DNA from: Taxillus chinensis
Taxonomy: Eukaryota > Streptophyta > Magnoliopsida > Santalales > Loranthaceae
Length of the DNA: 64,000 nucleotides
Direction: 5' to 3'
Assembly: GCA_023512835.1 (NCBI GenBank)
Contig: CM042090.1
Coordinates: 11,625,343 to 11,689,342, forward strand
Below the pieces are notes generated by a model that was given only the letters and a program-made list of their open reading frames with translations, was not told where the DNA came from and made no database searches. Below are positions 24,080-37,400 of this stretch, one piece after another (within the stretch, counting starts at the first letter, position 1; every line of letters starts with the position of its first letter). The translations under genes and the position numbers were made by a program.

Positions 24080-24640
24080 AGTCCAATACATGGGAAGGTT
24101 TCAGATAGAATTTTCTTGACCAAAAAACATGAAACATGTCATGAACTTGTGGCAACTTCAATGAAAAAGTAAACCGAAAGGCAATTGATCCCATTATAGC
24201 AACAATCTCAAATGGTTTAATAAATCAAAGTGAGAGCTTGAACCCCTTGTCAAACCTCGTATGTCCCCATTGTGGTAAGACTCATAAAAATACATGATCT
24301 CTCACGTTAAACTATAACGGTCGATATTTATGATTGGTATAAATTTTCTGTCAACTCTGCGCCATCAACATCCTTTCTCATATTAACTAAATCAACTTTG
24401 TTGCCTTCCGCACCATATTAGGACTAAGTACTATAGTCTATCCCAAAAGTGCCTAACATATTACGAGGTTGTTCACGAAAGAGCCTCATATTGAGTTATT
24501 CCGGTCATAGTTTAATAACTATTGTTTTTTGAAAACTTTACCATCAAAAGGTGACCTTCTCAAATCCACTAACATGTTTGACACAAACACACAACATATC
24601 CTCTGGTTTCTAGATAGTATGTTATGACTGTCCATTTATC
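24080..24640 (-). mobile_element. Ty3/gypsy pol 3' end, decayed
   Basis: The minus strand keeps the typical integrase C-terminal series in shifting frames: a DHVFL stretch near 24310, then FIKPFEIVAIMGS near 24200, then LPQVHDMFHVFWSRK and PSHVLD at about 24150-24085. These match the gypsy motifs DxVxLk, GPFei..rvG..AYrL.LP, vHdVFHVS.L and PSHVL. Stops and frameshifts are frequent. No LTR was located. Confidence 0.75.
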
Positions 24641-26286
24641 TATGGATAATATGCTACACTTAAGTTCACTTGGATTTCCAAATGCCGCTGCAAATGTTGT
24701 CAAAACTTACATTTGAATGAGCATCATGAACAATGGGACACCATGCAAAAGAGCTATAACATCAATATATCTTTATTATAAAGCCTAAGCTGGATTTGTC
24801 TCCCGAATAAAAATGAAATTAGCAGATTTTGTCAATTGATCATCAATGAATCAAATCATGTTTTGGCATATAAAATGAGGAAGGTCAGTACAAAATATTG
24901 ACATGTGAAATTTATGTACTAAGTTTATGTATGTATTATATCTCATTTTGTATGCCTTTTTATGATTGAGTGTGTGCTTTTGGTATTAGTTTAGGGTATA
25001 GTATGCATGTGTAGTTTTGTGTATGTTTTGCATTGTTTTGTAGCTCTTTCTAGGAAAATAAAAGTAAGAATTTCAAAGCAAGAATAAGCAAGGTAGCCAA
25101 AGAGGTCAAAGAGCAAGTATGAAAAAATTCCAACATGCATGTCCCAAAGAAGGCTATGCACGTGTCCATAACTAGCATGTTCACCGACATGCGCATGATG
25201 ATAAGTGAATCCCATTGACATTACAAGCAACCTTTGTTCTTGCATGTGTCATATGAAGCCATGAACGTTTCTATTGTTTACATATTTACTGACATGTGCG
25301 CATGGAGAATTGTAAGAAATATTATTTCAAACAATTTTTGTTTTTGCACATGTTGCAAAATGAGTGGTTAACACTGACAAATATATGGACATGTATACCC
25401 CTATTTTGCTCCAGAACAATGTTCTTTATCTTAAGTACAAACTTTCAATGGTTGTATTAGGTTAATGTTGGTGAATGAGGGGATTGACGGCTGAGTACCT
25501 TTAATGCTAATGTGAACTCAAACAACAACTAACTGTCGTAATCATGAACGATATAATAATATGGCTCAAGGACCATGCATTAGCGTAATGTACAAAGGTA
25601 ACTTGCAGCCATCAACAACTTCTTACCATATAACAAAATTGGGGTACACAACTTCAACATGGTGTACAAAAAGACAGGGACGATGATGGTGCAAGGTGAC
25701 AATCAAGAGAGACAATGATGACGACTATGCTTGTCGAGGGGAATGTTGGATATTGATTCTCTAGGGGGGGGGGTTTTCTAAAACTTGGTATATTTTAGGA
25801 AGGGGTTTTATAACCTGTTTATGAGATTAAAATTCATAAATTAATTAGTTATTTCATTGTATTTCATTTATCAAATATAATAATACAAATGAATTTGAGT
25901 GTATTTTATTTTTAAGTACCAAATATGTTACAAAAGTGATACCCATTTTAGTTGCCTTGTGTTAGATTAGATGGGACCCATTCCCTGCGGCTGTCTTAAT
26001 TAGGGTTTGTAAATACTACTAATAATAAATGAAATAAATAAATATGTTATATCCTAAATTTACATCAAACATTCAAATATTTATTTGAGACTTGTTTGAA
26101 ACCAAACATTTTATTCAAGCATAATAAAGAAAAAAGGATAATCAAATTGTTAAAATCAAACTAATATATGGGTTCGACTACCCGATAATTACTCCCTTTT
26201 ACTATTCTTTGATAAAACTTTAATATTCAGTATGTACTCTACTCACCCATGAAACTAGTTTAACATGTAATATTATAGTTATTATT
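24641..26286. other. Probable retroelement-derived intergenic DNA
   Basis: Upstream flank (on the minus strand) of the gypsy remnant, so it may hold more of the same element. The region 24960-25420 repeats the words gcatg/cacatg in a manner seen in some gypsy LTR/gag regions. No motif was recognised. An 8-base G-run lies at about 25766-25773. Confidence 0.35.
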
Positions 26287-26445
26287 TTTAAAATGTACTC
26301 ATTAACACTACTTTTAATATTTGAATATTTAAAGGCCTTTAAAGGTTGGAGCTGCCATTTAACTATTTACCTAGGTCTGAACAATGCTCAGTTACTGACA
26401 ACACTAGACAGTAATTATCCAACATTGGATCGAGCCCTGTGAGTT
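26287..26445. repeat. Dispersed repeat D, copy 1
   Basis: aaaatgtactcattaaca(c)tacttttaatatttga..aaggcctttaaaggtt..gacaacactagacagtaatta.ccaacattgg matches 42472-42630 over about 160 bp. Confidence 0.8.
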
Positions 26446-28240
26446 TTGTAATTGGATAAATTTTTTTTTTCATACATGGTATAACACACATAGAAAAAAT
26501 AATTAAATTTTTTATTTTAATTTTCATGCGAATTTGATTTTCTTAGCCCTTCATTGCTGTATATCATTATTGTATTTACCATGTTTTAATATGCGCATGG
26601 AGGACACGGGCCAAGAGGGGCAAATCAGCCGTTTCGCCATAAGCAGATTGTGGCCCGATAAAGTGCCACCCTGACATTTTCAATATCACACTGCCTATGC
26701 GGACAATCTTCTCAACACGACACCGCCTCCTTATTAGTTATTCTTCTTCGCTGCGACTGCGAGTGAGAGAGATAGAGAGAGAGAGAGATAGAGAGAGAGA
26801 GAGACATCTACGCTCCTGTGACCCATCTCACGCCTCATCTCCTTCTCTCGCGAGGCCGCATCGCACACTAACCTAATCACGCTCTACGCAGCCAACCGCC
26901 TGCGCACGCTCCATCACCGTCGCCGACGCCCGATCGGACCATCCTCCCTCGTCCAGTCGTCCCTCCAGCCCGCTGCCACCTGCGGCCGACGGCCGACGGC
27001 CCTGCCGAACAGCGACCCCGCCGACCAGCCTTCACCGCTCCACGCCTCCACGGGTTGAGGAGTGACGACTTCACAGTCCACATCCACGGATCCACCGATC
27101 CACGCCTGAGTGAGCAATAGGTGATAAGTGTTGTTTAATATTGTTTTGTGTTTTTTATTTGCACGCTGATTGTATTATGGCCGTTGACTGAGTTGTATTG
27201 TGTATTTGTTGTATTGATTTTGTTATGCGGTATACTTACAATTTTAGAGCGTGTATGATAATACTCCCGCCAGATCCCCCTCCTCCTTCTGATCCTCCAT
27301 CCCATCCCTCCGCAGAAAGAGATCTGGATATAGCATGTCCTTCACAGAAATCATTTGGATATAGCATGTCCGCCAGCTCGGTCATACCCAGCTGGTGACC
27401 CACCAGTTTGGGGAGCAGAATTATATTCCATTTCTATATTGACAGCATAAATATTAACAGAACCAGCAAAAATGAAAGAATATTGACCCACTTTAACATT
27501 GTTTGAGACATACAACTAAAATATGAGCTAGTGTCTCTAAGTTTCCAGAACCAAATACATGAAGATCAGAATTGAGATACAAGTTCAAATTCAAAATACA
27601 GGTTCTGTCAAAAGATCCAACACTTGCAAGTCCCATTTAAAATGTCCTGTTTTGGTAAGAATCTAACGGGCTATGTAGGATTTGGCTGTTTATGGTAGCA
27701 TGCTTGAAATCCCCCATTTAAAATGTCCTGTTGATTATTTTCAATAATTCATGGTTTATATAATGCTCGTTGTATTTAGGTGGACTTATAATTCTATTTG
27801 TTGTTTGTGTGCTTTGGATGTTGACTTGCTTGTTTAGTGTTTGAGATATATTTGGTGTTGTTTACACTTTCTATTCATTAAATTCTAGAAACTTTGAATT
27901 GTAGAACTATTACATTAAATTCTAAACCATTAACTTGCACTCTCTTATAGCGAATATGGTGATTTTTTTCCATGTTGTTTAATTTTACATTTATAAATGT
28001 GTTCTACTGTATACTTCTTTCTCCAATGTTATAGGTTAATTTCTATGTAATTCCCAAATAGTTTGGAGGGTCTTATTTGGATCTGATATCTGAATAAATT
28101 TTAAAATATTATGAGTAAAAATTTTGTTTACTTTTATCTTTGACATTCCCTATTTTTGTGCCCTATTTATGTTGTTTATTTCCACTGTTTGTGTTTATTT
28201 TTTGTCTAAGTGCCGTTTTTGTTTATGTTTTTCCTAGTAA

Positions 28241-28271
<31 letters not shown>

Positions 28272-28402
28272 GGATAGTTTAATATATAAATACAAATATT
28301 ATTGTATAAGGGCCTCGTTTTAATGATCGCCTTGGCCCCCTAAATTTCGTGGCCGGCTTGCATTTCCACAGATTGGCAGTAGAGCGATCTAGATCGACAA
28401 AG
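26446..28402. other. Intergenic DNA upstream of SDH1 with a GC-rich block
   Basis: A GA microsatellite (26761-26806) leads into a GC-rich stretch (26807-27120) that looks like a 5' UTR or short exon: it is C-rich, low in T, and ends near a gt-rich step, ..gcaataggtgataag. No conserved protein could be read in any frame. It may be the front of a transposon or an unannotated transcript. An (AAT)n microsatellite lies at 28240-28269. The last 130 bp should hold the SDH1 promoter/leader. Confidence 0.4.
28240..28269. repeat. (AAT)n microsatellite in the SDH1 upstream region
   Basis: About ten AAT units ending 133 bp before the SDH1 start codon. Confidence 0.95.
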
Positions 28403-31400
28403 ATGTGGCGGTTGGCGTCTCGCCACTTAGGCCTTTCTTCCTCTCCCAGGAGATGGACTGGCATGGGGTCACTCAGTCATGGAGTTTCCAGGTTCTTCTC
28501 CACTGAACAGGTTCGATCTATCATTCCCTAACTCTTTTGTAGTTCACCATTTCATCACAAACATGCAGATTCATTCAATCTTTGGTTCACTATGTTTTTT
28601 GTTGGCCTCTAGGAAATTAGGCCAACAAAAAATATGTTTTTAGTTTAATCTTCGTGTTACCTATTTATCCAGGAAGTCATTTACCCCTTCCTCTCCCTAT
28701 GTGTCTTATTTTTACCAAACATTAATTAGGTGACAAAAATATGTTTTTTTTCCTTGGATAGTGTTATATTCTCTCTGAAAATATTTTTTTGTCTTATGAC
28801 CAATCTTCCACAGTGCGGCAGACACCGGAAAATAAGTAAAATATGTTCCCCCAAACACACGAAAAAAATAGACGAACAGAGCCTTAGTGTAAAATGTTTC
28901 CCTTAAAAGCGCTTGTGATTCTGGCAAAGATTTGTATTTTCTGTTGGGCCGTTTATAGGGGTTTTATTATATTTGTGTAAAGTTATGCAATTTTCTTGTA
29001 GCAGGTTGGGGCACAGTCCTCGTACACCGTAGTGGATCATACATATGATGCAGTTGTTGTTGGGGCAGGAGGTGCAGGGCTTAGAGCGGCCATAGGACTA
29101 TCTGAGCACGGGTTCAACACGGCTTGCATTACAAAGCTTTTTCCAACTCGTTCACACACTGTTGCTGCTCAGGTATGGCAGTCACTCCTCACTCTTAGCT
29201 TTTATTAGTAGATTCTGCCTTTCATGCATAGTGCAAGTGTCACTGCCTTGTTATAAGTAATGCTTCTATGTGGTTTTTATTCTACATGTCATAGTATGAG
29301 GGTTCATGTGGATATATTACTTTTTTGCCCTGTTATGTGGATACAGTTTGACATGCAAATATGCTTATTCTTAAGAATTAAAATGCTTCAGTAGCGTCTC
29401 ATGTGGGGTGTATCATCAAATTTAATTTGTGCAAAGTGCAAACATCATCATCAAGTGTTTATCCCCATATCATCTATCTCTCACATCATGGTCCTAGCAT
29501 TATGCATTCATAAGATCTGTTTTGAAATCAATGAGTGAGTTCCTCATGTTAGGGTTGTTAACTAGCCAAACCAAGCTCATTTAAGATTTTGCAAACCCGA
29601 GCTTGAGGTGAGCTTCAAATCAAGCTCGGACTCGATTCGTTTGAGCTTGGCTTGCAAGGTTTGTTCAAACCTAAAATATTAAGTTTATTTTGCTTAAATT
29701 ATTTTAAAAAATATAATATCAATATATTTAACATCAAATCACTAAATCTAACATTAATATAATAATTAATAAGTTAATAATGTAAAAATATTAGTATAAA
29801 TTGATCAATAGAAGCAAAATAATCATTATAACAATGTAAGCTCGTTAGGCTGGGGCTCATTAAGCTTGTGAGCTTTATAATAGGCCCGTGTTTGGGTTCG
29901 TTAAGTTCATGAGCCTTACAGTGAGCTTATGTTCGGGTTCGGACATGCATTTGCCTAAAACGAGTAACAAGCTGAATTTTTTACGAGCCGATCTTGAACT
30001 GTTCATGAACCTTAATAGCCCTACTGTTGATTGTGTTTATCTTGTGCACTACCCATGATGCTTATTTTTGTGCTTGGGTCTATGTTATCCAATAATTATT
30101 AATTTATGTCAAATAATTATGAATGCATTTTCTTTTTTTGATTCAGTATTTCTGTGAATGATGTTAACAGTGTTTGTACAGGGTGGCATCAATGCTGCAC
30201 TTGGAAATATGACTGAAGATGATTGGAGGTGGCATATGTATGATACAGTCAAGGGGAGTGATTGGCTAGGTATATTTGTGCAGTGCTTGTATTATATGGT
30301 ATATGAGATTTCATATGGAAATTTGAGTTCATTTAAATACTGTAACAACTTTTTATGCTTTCTTCTTTCTAGGCAAGGGTATAACCAGATACCTTAGCCA
30401 CATCTTGTCCCCTTTGTTGTTAGTTTCCTACATTTATCGTAAACAAATTTCAAGGTTTTGTTTTCATTTCCTTTTCCTTAAGGAAGAAACTTACCTAACT
30501 TTTTGCCTTTTTTTCTTGATAGGTATTTCCAAATAAATATTAATTATAACTTTTTTAGGTTTGCCTATTTGACAAACAATAGCTATTGCTTTTATACAGG
30601 CGACCAGGATGCTATTCAATATATGTGTAGGGAAGCACCAAAAGCAGTGATAGAGCTTGAGAATTATGGGCTACCATTTTCTCGAACTGAAGATGGTAAA
30701 ATTTATCAACGTGCATTTGGTGGTCAAAGCCTTGACTTTGGGAAAGGTATCTAAAATAAAATTTTAAGATGGTTTTGAGAGATGGAAAAATAAAAGTTCT
30801 GAAAATATGAACAGGGTTGCATTGGAAGCTGCTGATTATAGCTTGTTGTACATTTGCTGTTTTTGTAGGTGGACAGGCCTATCGTTGTGCCTGTGCTGCT
30901 GATAGAACAGGACATGCTCTCCTACATACTCTCTATGGCCAGGCTATGAAACACAATACACAGTTCTTCGTAGAGTATTTTGCTTTGGATCTTATGATGG
31001 ATAGCAGTGGTACTTAAAGCTCTATACTTCTGGGAAAAAAACACTAAGATGATAAACAGTCATAATTTCTGTGATTACTGGATTTGGCATCCTTACAAAA
31101 CCTGAAGCATAGCAAGTAAAAAACTTCTAGTGGTTGTGCAAGAGGAAAGGGGTGTCATAACCTAGGTATCTGAATGTAGAAGGAATTTGTATTGGTGAAG
31201 CTCCCTTTTTCCTTTGGAAGTTGTGTGATTTTCAAGGAAGTATATAACATGTTCTCAGCAATGAGCTTTCAGACACCATTCTCGATCTAACATGTGATTC
31301 AGTTTTTGATTAAAGATCTTTTTATATGAAATTATCTTCTCACCCTAACTACAATGTTTTAAATTTTCTAAAACTCCAATTTTCAATGCAATATGATACA

Positions 31401-34400
31401 TAGTGTGTTCCATTTTAGCTCCCACCTCTTGGTGATTTTAGTTAGTTTGGATCCTTTTGCTTCCCTGGCATGGAATTTATGTTTGATTAAGTATTAAGAT
31501 AAGTAAGAACCTTATTGTTGGATATTAATATATGTTAGTATGTGGGCATGACCCATTGTTCCTAGGTTAAGCCTACCTTGAAGTGTGGGGAAAATAATGA
31601 TGGCTATATATATGTCTCTTTCTCTATATATAAATAAAGGAATAATGGATATGCTACCTGGTATAATGCTGCTGCTAGAATGGCTAACACTAGTCATGCA
31701 CATGTGTGTTGCTAAACCATGTATTCATATTGGCCATACATATATATGTGTGTGTACTCTTTAATATCATTAATTCGATCTCGTTTTTTAAATATTTTAT
31801 TACATGTTATTAGGGCCTAGGGTAGGGGTGTAAAATATACTGTCGGCTTGTGGGTTAGCTCGCGGTTCGTGCGGACCAGAGTGGACTGGATCAGAAAATT
31901 TTTGATCAATTTCAATCGCGGGCCTAAACGGATCGGTCTACGTCCGTATGCGCATTGGACTGGACCAGTTTATTTTTAGTCCATTAATAGTGCGAACTGA
32001 AATGGGCGATCCCGTTTAGGCCCTCTCCGCCATGGATCAGACTGAATCATTTTACACCCCTAGCTTAGGGTTAGAGTTTAGGGTTTTGAGTTTCCTGTTT
32101 GCTTCTTGGTTGTGATTTTTCTTTTATTTTTTGTAATGTATGTTTTGCCGCTTGGTTCTATGGCAAGTGTGTCTTTGTTCTTGAATGTAGGTCTTGGTTT
32201 TGAGACTTCGAAGCAGCTTTTCAAAATTATTTTTGAGGGCAAAGCTTTTAGGCATATTACTTCTGTCAGGCCCACAAATAGGGGAGTCTTGTGCACTGGA
32301 TATGACCCTTCTTTGGAACATCTGAAAAAATATTTGTTGTGAGACTTTTGTAACGACCTTATCTTGATACTAGACTCTACAACTTCAGCACTCCTACAAC
32401 CGGTGCTTGCAAATCTGCCACAACATGATGAAGTTGTTGTGACGTTCCTTACCACAAAGTTAGGATTGAGAAATTCTAAACATAGTTTTCAAAGCGTCGC
32501 ATAGGTCGCATAGGTGCCGCCTAGGCGACAAGGCACTCTAGCAAACCCTGGGTAAAAGCTCGCCTCGCCCAGGATGAGAAAGGCGCCTGCTTAGGTCATC
32601 AGGCAATGCCATGGCAAGTGCCTACTTGGCGTTTTTTTAAAAAACAATGCAAGGCACAAAACTATAACGTTTTGTTCCTTGTTACTACTTATTAAGGATG
32701 AACTGACGAGCTAGGTTTGAGGATTCGTTTGGTGTCGAGACACAAGCGGTGAAGACAATCGCTCCAAACTAACGAAGCGGTGAAGACGATCGCTACTCTC
32801 TCTCTCCTGTCTCGACAAATTAGCAGCTTTGCAGTCTCGGCTTGTTGTTGCTCTCTCTTCCTTTCCATCGCTGTTGGAATCGCTGAATGTCGTTGATTGA
32901 ATTTATATATATTATGTATTAACTTATGTGAAGTCCTCTCAGTAATGGGTATCAATTAAAATTAAAACCCTTTGGCAAATTAAAGGTTTTATGTTAAAAG
33001 CTCTTTGGTGAAGTTGAAGGTTCGCCAATGAAAGCTGACTAGCAAAATCATGAAATCTAGGTTTGCTGTTGGAGAGCTCGTTGGTAAAGTTAAAGCTCTA
33101 ACACAAAACGTAGAGTTAGCTGTTGAAAGCCTACTGGAAAATATGAATTTCATTGATAAGCTTGTTGAAGCTATGTTATCAACTATTTAAGCGCTTTCAA
33201 GACGTATCACTCTAAATAACCAAGTCACAATCAGTAAAGGAGAACCGAGTTTTGTTAGCAGAGAACTCCAAAGTAGGACTTAACATACTTAAGTCTGAAG
33301 CCAAAGTTGGGAGCCAGCAAAAGTTAGAGTCAGCAGAAGATGTCAGCAAACTTATCTAAAGATCCAAAGATGCTATCATCACAGCAACTCTGAAGTTGTA
33401 TTTGTATCTGAAGATGTAATTTCTCTCAAAGTTAGCAAGAGAGTTAGACACTTGGTGTTACTTGTTAGTAGAAGAATCCAAACTTTTGGAGTTAGCAGAA
33501 GGAGGAGCCAACAAAAGTTCTGTCAGCACTACTTGTCCAAAGTTCAAAGTCAGCAGTTAGCAGACTCGTTTGAAGTTCTATCTGCAGAACAACTCCGAGA
33601 TTTGGAGTCAGCAGAAGAACAAAGTCAGCAAAACTCAAGTCCAAACTTTCGGAATTTGCTGATGGGAGGAGTTGTCAAACTCAACTCTGAAGAATGTACA
33701 AGTTGTCATTAGATCAGGCACTTTGAAGTTTGACTATTCAACTCTAAAAAATGACTCAGTAGTTTGGCTACTCTAAAGGTTAACTGCCCGACTCCAAAGA
33801 ACGAGAAGTCCCATTGGAACTTTAGCATATGTGATATGTACTGTTTCACTTAAAGAAATCAGAAAGAGAGAGATGATCGATAGTGCAATTCTGACATATC
33901 AAGATCCTATTCATTCTAAGTGTAGACGATAAGATCAATAGTTGAAATTAAAGGGAGATGATATGTTGATTAATTAAATGTTGAGTTGCGGAAAAGGGTA
34001 GTCATTAACATTTGTTGAAAGTGGTTAGTATGTTGAAAGTGGTTAGTCAGGGCATCATGAAATGCCCTATTTAAAGAAACAAATGTTGTGAGTTCAATTA
34101 TTTAAACTAGTGTTGAAAGTATACAAGGAGAGAGTGAACTGGGGTTCGCACAAGTGCAAGAGTGTGCAACGAGAGTAACCAAAAAACAAGCGGGCCATAA
34201 AAAAGAGAAAAAAATAGACACAGTACGTAACCTGTTATTACTAGAGAGTGGGAGAGAGGGAGAGAGAGATTGGATGTCCATCTAGAAGACACGGAAAACC
34301 AAAGGGCAAGATATATTGGGTACCCGAGAGAAGCAATATCTAAGTTTCTTTTAATCAATAAAGCACTTGATCTTAGATCAATCTAGATATACTTGATCTT

Positions 34401-37400
34401 GGACAATCAAGTAGTAAGTTTGAGAAGAAGTTGAGGGGATAAAAAGGGAACATTAGTGAAGTGTTGTCCCTGCCCACATTTTTGTATATCTAGGTAGAGT
34501 TTATGTTACAAGAGGCATCAGTGAGGCTCTTTATATAAGAGGTTGTAGCCTTGATACTAGTTGAATATGTCATTTCGATCACTACTTAAATTTCATGTTT
34601 CTTTGGTGTATGAATTTCTTGTATGTGTGTGAACGTGTAACTAGAAAAGTAAACCCAACTTAAGTGAAATTAGTAATATGGTAAGTTCTAAAAGAAATCT
34701 AGGACACTTACCAACTAGTGAGGTTAGGTAAAGTGCTTAAAAAGTGATACGAAGAGACTTGTGTGATTAGTCGATAGCTATGTCATACCCGTCCATGGTT
34801 GACCGGGAAGAGCGATTGTGTAGAGCATCATCTCCCTCAAAGAAAAGATTTGTACTGCACTGATTTAGTGTAGAAGGACTACATATTAGATATTTTTGAA
34901 AATTTTAATCCTCGAGAGGGGGAATTTTTTCATGTTAGGTGTAATCAGCCAAATATTGTAATAAGCTAGAGTGCTTATATAAACTTAAGTTGAAGGGAGT
35001 CTTAAAAATATTAATTATTAATTTAAGTGGTATTAGCTGATTAATGAATTAGGCTAGGAATGTTAAAGAAAGGAACAAGTGTCATATCTCTATTGATATA
35101 TGAACTCTTTATATCATGGTAACATATTTTTTTTTCCTCGACTAGGGTTACAACCCTAGAGGTTTTGAAAATTTTCAATTTCTTATGTTTTTTTAATCTT
35201 TTTTTTTTTTGGTGTGATGTTATTGTTTTAGAAATAAGACTCATCATGGACAACATTCAATGTGAATAGTATTTACCCTAACTATTTTTCCATTCTTTTA
35301 CTCGGTTATGATTATATTTTAGGTTCATACAATTTTTTTTCCTAATTTGAAGGTTGATAAACTTTTCAATTGTTTGCTTACTTTTTAAAGAAAACTTATT
35401 CATGATATAATGAAGTAGATATCTTAATTATTCAAATTAAAATTTTGTAATATTTAAATGTTAATCATTGAGGGTATTGGATTTAACTTGGATATAGTTT
35501 TAAAGTTTAAACAATGTTCTTTTTTATATGTAAAATTTAATAAAAATGATCTTGAGTATGATTATAAAAATTTAATACATGTGAGTTGTTATGAAATTAT
35601 TAATTGAATAAAATGTTAAGATTATAAATATGTTATATATTATCTATATTATGTAGTATATATGATAATTGATAAAGTATAAAAAGAATACGATAACATA
35701 AAATTTTTGATTTATAACTTTATATGTATGAATCAATAATTATTTAATATACCCAATAAAATAATATATGCAATATAAATAAAAGTATTAATAAATAATA
35801 TTTTTGTATATCTGACCATAAGTGATTTGAATAGTTTGTTCATTCATTTATATTCATAAACAAGTTTAATAAGTGAATATGAGCAAACTTTTAACTAGCT
35901 CATATTCACTCCTACTCTTGTACATTAACAATTGTGTGCATTGTTTCGCATGTTCTTTCTTGCATAGATGGATGTTAACAATACCCACTTAGTGATCTTT
36001 CAACTTGTATTTGCCTTACAATTAAACTGATTTACAGCTGTATCGGCTTGCATGCCGATACACTTTACAATTAAAGGGGCATGACCAAAGATGGATGTCA
36101 ACAATGATTGTTTCGCTTTGTATTAAAGGGGCATGACCTAAGATTTTGGAAAATCTCCTTATCACTTTACAATTAAACTGATCCAGAACTGTATTGGCTT
36201 GCATGCTCTCTTGATGCTTTTTTGGCAGATGTTCATTGTCTTCGGGTTAGTTATATGTGATGAGATGTGTTATTTTTGCGCACTGCATAGGATTTGAAAT
36301 TGTAAGCTTTTTTTTATTTTTTTGACACGTATTCAGTTTTCTTTGTGAGGTTTGATGTGGATAGGTTGTGTTGGTGCCCCAATCAAGAGCGAGGGTATCA
36401 AGTTCAGAGGTTTTACTCCATTCTTACGCCTGTCTGTACTGAGAACTTTCCTTGGCAGAGTGTTTGGAAGGCGAGGGTGCCGTCTAGGGTAGCTTTCATC
36501 GCTTAGACTGCAGTCTTAGGTAGGATTCTGACTGTTGATCATTTGCGGTGAAGGGGTTTCGTTCTTGTTAGCATGAATTACATGTGCAAGGTTTTGACGG
36601 AGTCAGATCATCTTTTCCTTCATTGTTCGTATGCTAGGGGTATAGGAGATATGGTCCTGGGCTTGGGGTATAGGAGATATGGTCCTGGGCTTGGGGTATA
36701 GGATATGGCCTTCATTGAAGGCCTGTTTGGCCTTCAATGGGTGATGCCTTCGTCTCTTCTTGTGTTGTTTGCGTGTTGGCTAAGGAGTATGGGGCGGCGT
36801 TTAGAGGTGTGGGTGGGTTGTCCCTCATTGCCTCTTGTAGAGTCTTTGGCGAAAGTGGAACGCACATGTGTTGGATGATCGGGAGAGGCTTGGTGCAGAG
36901 CTTTCTTGTATTTTTTTATGTTGTTTGGAGGATTGAATGTATGCTTCGGATGGTCGTTGTTTTTCTTTCATTTGGGATATTATCGATGTTTGTTCCTTTT
37001 GAGTTTGTTGTTGTCTTTTTGTTATAATTTTACATTTTACGCACTTCTTGTGTGCAATTTTCACCTAATAAAGTTTGTCAAAAATTAAACCGATCCAGCA
37101 ATGTTGCTTGTAAGGCATTACCTATATTTATATTATTTTCTGGTGGCTCTTTCTATATCTCTAACTTCAACTCTTGACGTCGCTTATAAAATGATTGCCA
37201 TGATGTTCTTATGTGCATATGGAACAATTGTGTTTTGTTGGTGCTGTTTTTCTGTTTTTTTTTTTTTGTGGATGTGTTTTGATGATTGATATTGTTGTTC
37301 AGGTAGCTGCCAAGGAATAATTGCATTAAATTTAGAAGATGGGACATTGCATCGGTTCCGTGCTGCTTCAACAATCCTAGCTACAGGGGTATATAGATCC

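Noticed and set aside
33050..33710. Possible CRISPR-like or regular tandem array
   Set aside because: The repeated words are short and irregularly spaced, in a plant nuclear intron; there are no uniform repeats or spacers.
33452..33712. 86-codon Gln/Ser-rich frame in SDH1 intron 5
   Set aside because: It is composed of repeated gtcagcag-type words and its copy at 61330 is not conserved as a frame.
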